Shown here: piece after piece, positions 4,899 to 6,044 of the stretch
Numbering within the stretch: the first letter of the stretch is position 1
How the letters are laid out: the number at the start of each line of letters is the position of its first letter
Assembly (NCBI GenBank): GCA_934630995.1
Contig: CAKTXU010000125.1
Span: 1 to 6,044 of the forward strand
Length of the DNA: 6,044 nt
Reading direction: 5' to 3'
Origin: an uncultured Eubacteriales bacterium
Lineage (GTDB): Bacteria; Bacillota; Clostridia; Oscillospirales; Acutalibacteraceae
Made by a program: the position numbers and the translations under genes
The notes under the pieces: model-generated
What the model was told of the DNA's origin: nothing
The model's database searches: none
The model's input: only the letters and a program-made list of their open reading frames with translations

Positions 4899-4927
4899 TT
4901 GTTTTTGAATGAATCTTGGATTATAAT
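4899..4927 (+). promoter_or_regulatory. Promoter of the small membrane protein gene
   Basis: TTGTTT (4899-4904) and a perfect TATAAT (4922-4927) are 17 bases apart, right after the terminator. Transcription would start near 4934, leaving a short leader with the ribosome site GGGAGGG (4944-4950) before the GTG start at 4957. Confidence 0.65.
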
Positions 4928-4956
4928 GAACAAAAAAGGATGGGGGAGGGCTAATC

Positions 4957-5301
4957 GTGACCGAGAACGTGCGCAAGGAATTGGCATCCATTGGCATTGG
5001 CAATCAAACGCAATCCCTGGGCGGCGATTATGAGAAGGCCGAGGCCATGAGCGAGGACGGCTATTATGTTGAGGCTCTCATAAATAAGGACAAGGCCGTT
5101 TATAAAGCGGAATTGCCTGATGAATCCTTGACCGACGAGGATTTGCATATCCTGCTGAAAAAAAGACTGGCCGAGGATCTGCGGGCGCAGAAAAACGAGA
5201 TAGCCGCTCTGCGGCGTTACATGCGGGTTGGGCTGATACTGTTCGGCGCGTCTGTGTTGACGGGGCTGTTGATCGCCCTTGCGCTGCTGATCAAATTGTA
5301 G
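4957..5301 (+). CDS. Small hypothetical protein with C-terminal membrane anchor
   Basis: A 114-residue protein I do not recognise. Residues 1-88 are hydrophilic and highly charged. A mainly helical stretch (about 55-88, DEDLHILLKKRLAEDLRAQK and on) could form a short coiled coil. Residues 90-112 (RVGLILFGASVLTGLLIALA and on) are a single membrane segment with RRYMR just before it and only a couple of residues after it. This predicts a tail-anchored protein with its N terminus in the cytoplasm. The GTG start is supported by GGGAGGG ending six bases upstream and by its own promoter. The stop TAG at 5299-5301 is followed in the same frame by an open stretch reaching the next gene. No catalytic motif or cysteine is present. 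A structural or regulatory role is a guess only. Confidence 0.78.
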   Translation: MTENVRKELASIGIGNQTQSLGGDYEKAEAMSEDGYYVEALINKDKAVYKAELPDESLTDEDLHILLKKRLAEDLRAQKNEIAALRRYMRVGLILFGASVLTGLLIALALLIKL

Positions 5302-5412
5302 AAGCGGCATCCGGGTATTTGGAGGGGCCGGTTTAAAAGGCAAGCACCGTCTGGCAGTGGGGATTTCGGCGTGGGATTTGTACCGCAGGACCTTGACGAG
5401 CATCAACACAAT

Positions 5413-5429
5413 TCTCCAGTTTTTGGAGA
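5413..5429 (+). promoter_or_regulatory. Hairpin covering a ribosome binding site
   Basis: TCTCCA (5413-5418) and TGGAGA (5424-5429) form a 6-bp stem with loop GTTTT. It buries the GGAG (5425-5428) that would serve the alternative GTG start at 5437. It may lower translation of the downstream protein, or favour the ATG at 5446 with its own GGTGA. The stem is short, so chance is possible. Confidence 0.4.
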
Positions 5430-5445
5430 GAAATGGGTGATTCGT

Positions 5446-6044
5446 ATGAAAGATGGTGTGAAAATCGTCCGGCGGGAACCCGACCTTGAGCAGTGGCACA
5501 AGCTCTATGAGGTGGCAGCCGCGCTTCAAGAGCTGGCTCCCTGGCGGGTGCTGTGGGATGCCGATATTGTAACCATTCAGCTTCCGGAACGGGCGGAACC
5601 GGTTTTCTGCTCCGTAATGGGGCGGGGCGGGAACTGCTGTGGAATCGTGGTATATCCCGACCAGGAGGCGTATGAGCGGCTGCATCGGCTGCTGGCAGCA
5701 GAGGATGATGTTTCAAGTCGGATAGAGGCCGGTGAGCAAAGGTGTTTAACCTGTTATTACGGCGATCGGGAGGAAATCCAGCCGCAGGACAGAAGAGTCA
5801 TACAGGAACTGGGCCTGACCTTCCGTGGCCGCGGCCGATGGATTTATTTCCGCGCCATGGAGCCCGGATATTTTCCGGACTTCCTGGATGCCGTGCAGGC
5901 GACGGTGCTGATTGGCGCGCTGCAGAATCTGTATATGGCGTGCGGTTATCTCCTGCAGGGGGAAATCAAGGTGGATTTCGAGGCCGGGGAAACGCTGCTG
6001 CGGTTCTATTCCGAGGAACGGGGAGAATGGCTGAACGCCGCCGT
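5446..6044 (+). CDS. Conserved hypothetical protein, N-terminal 199 residues (runs off right edge)
   Basis: The frame is open from 5302 to the window edge with strong coding character from about 5446. The product is a soluble, Trp/Tyr/Arg-rich protein with no signal or membrane segment. Landmarks are WHKLYEVAAALQELAPWRVLWD (17-38; split as WHKLYEVAAA and PWRVLWD), CSVMGRGGNCCGIVVY (55-70), CLTCYYGDREE (100-110) and LGLTFRGRGRWIYFRAMEPG (122-141), then Y-F-P-D-F. This pattern resembles a family of uncharacterised clostridial proteins (I think the DUF7309/DUF6930 group), but the assignment is from memory. Start: ATG at 5446 with GGTGA five bases upstream. GTG at 5437 with GGAG at 5425-5428 is an equally possible start three codons earlier. 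It may be transcribed with the preceding small gene, since no terminator separates them. Function unknown. Confidence 0.75.
   Translation, partial: MKDGVKIVRREPDLEQWHKLYEVAAALQELAPWRVLWDADIVTIQLPERAEPVFCSVMGRGGNCCGIVVYPDQEAYERLHRLLAAEDDVSSRIEAGEQRCLTCYYGDREEIQPQDRRVIQELGLTFRGRGRWIYFRAMEPGYFPDFLDAVQATVLIGALQNLYMACGYLLQGEIKVDFEAGETLLRFYSEERGEWLNAA

Noticed and set aside
4951..5685. Long leftward open frame of 244 codons
   Set aside because: It runs antisense to two frames with better start signals. Its product is rich in His, Pro, Arg and Gln, has no domain, and crosses the boundary between two genes. It is a shadow of GC-rich coding sequence.
1..6044. CRISPR array, insertion sequence or transposase gene
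   Set aside because: No regularly spaced repeats and no transposase motifs were seen; the only direct repeat of note is the 12-base tandem pair at 2138-2161.

Overview
The window looks like the right-hand junction of an integrated mobile element with its host chromosome, in a Bacillota genome and most likely a gut clostridium of the Oscillospiraceae type. This rests on strong AGGAGG-type ribosome binding sites, frequent TTG/GTG starts, mid-range GC, a MarR/MATE efflux pair of clostridial flavour, and ParA/ParB proteins typical of clostridial integrative conjugative elements. The taxonomic guess is inference; no marker gene is present.

Positions 1 to about 2281 (element side): a leftward operon encodes ParA (1229-2026) and ParB (268-1236), which overlap by 8 bases. 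After a hairpin comes the start of a small lipoprotein gene (1-205) that runs off the left edge. Right of parA, a roughly 240-base non-coding tip carries a perfect 12-base tandem repeat (2138-2161), a long interrupted palindrome (2186-2217) and a rightward promoter with perfect TTGACA and TATAAT boxes 17 bases apart (2233-2261).

Positions 2282-2330 (junction): the 3' half of an initiator tRNA (anticodon CAT, GGG/CCC anticodon stem, T arm, acceptor strand and CCA) with no 5' half. This is the expected scar at the distal end of an element inserted into the 3' end of tRNA-fMet. The element lies to the left and the chromosome to the right. The intact tRNA, and probably the integrase, should lie beyond the left edge.

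Positions 2331-2727 (chromosomal, non-coding): a perfect 13-bp terminator directly after the tRNA half, then a strongly structured stretch of about 160 bases ending in a 17-bp terminator hairpin, read here as a candidate structured non-coding RNA. It is followed by about 140 bases with further inverted repeats.

Positions 2728-6044 (chromosomal genes): a MarR-type regulator (leftward) diverges from a MATE multidrug exporter (rightward). A perfect 22-base palindrome between them is the likely operator. Next come a degenerate-looking intergenic stretch, a strong terminator, a small C-terminally anchored membrane protein with its own promoter, and the first two thirds or more of a conserved hypothetical protein running off the right edge.

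How it may work together: ParA/ParB would stabilise the element, probably mainly when it is excised as a circle. The outward promoter at the tip would read through the joined attachment site into the opposite end of the circle. In the integrated state it is stopped by the terminator just downstream of the tRNA half. MarR likely represses the MATE exporter and itself through the shared palindrome.
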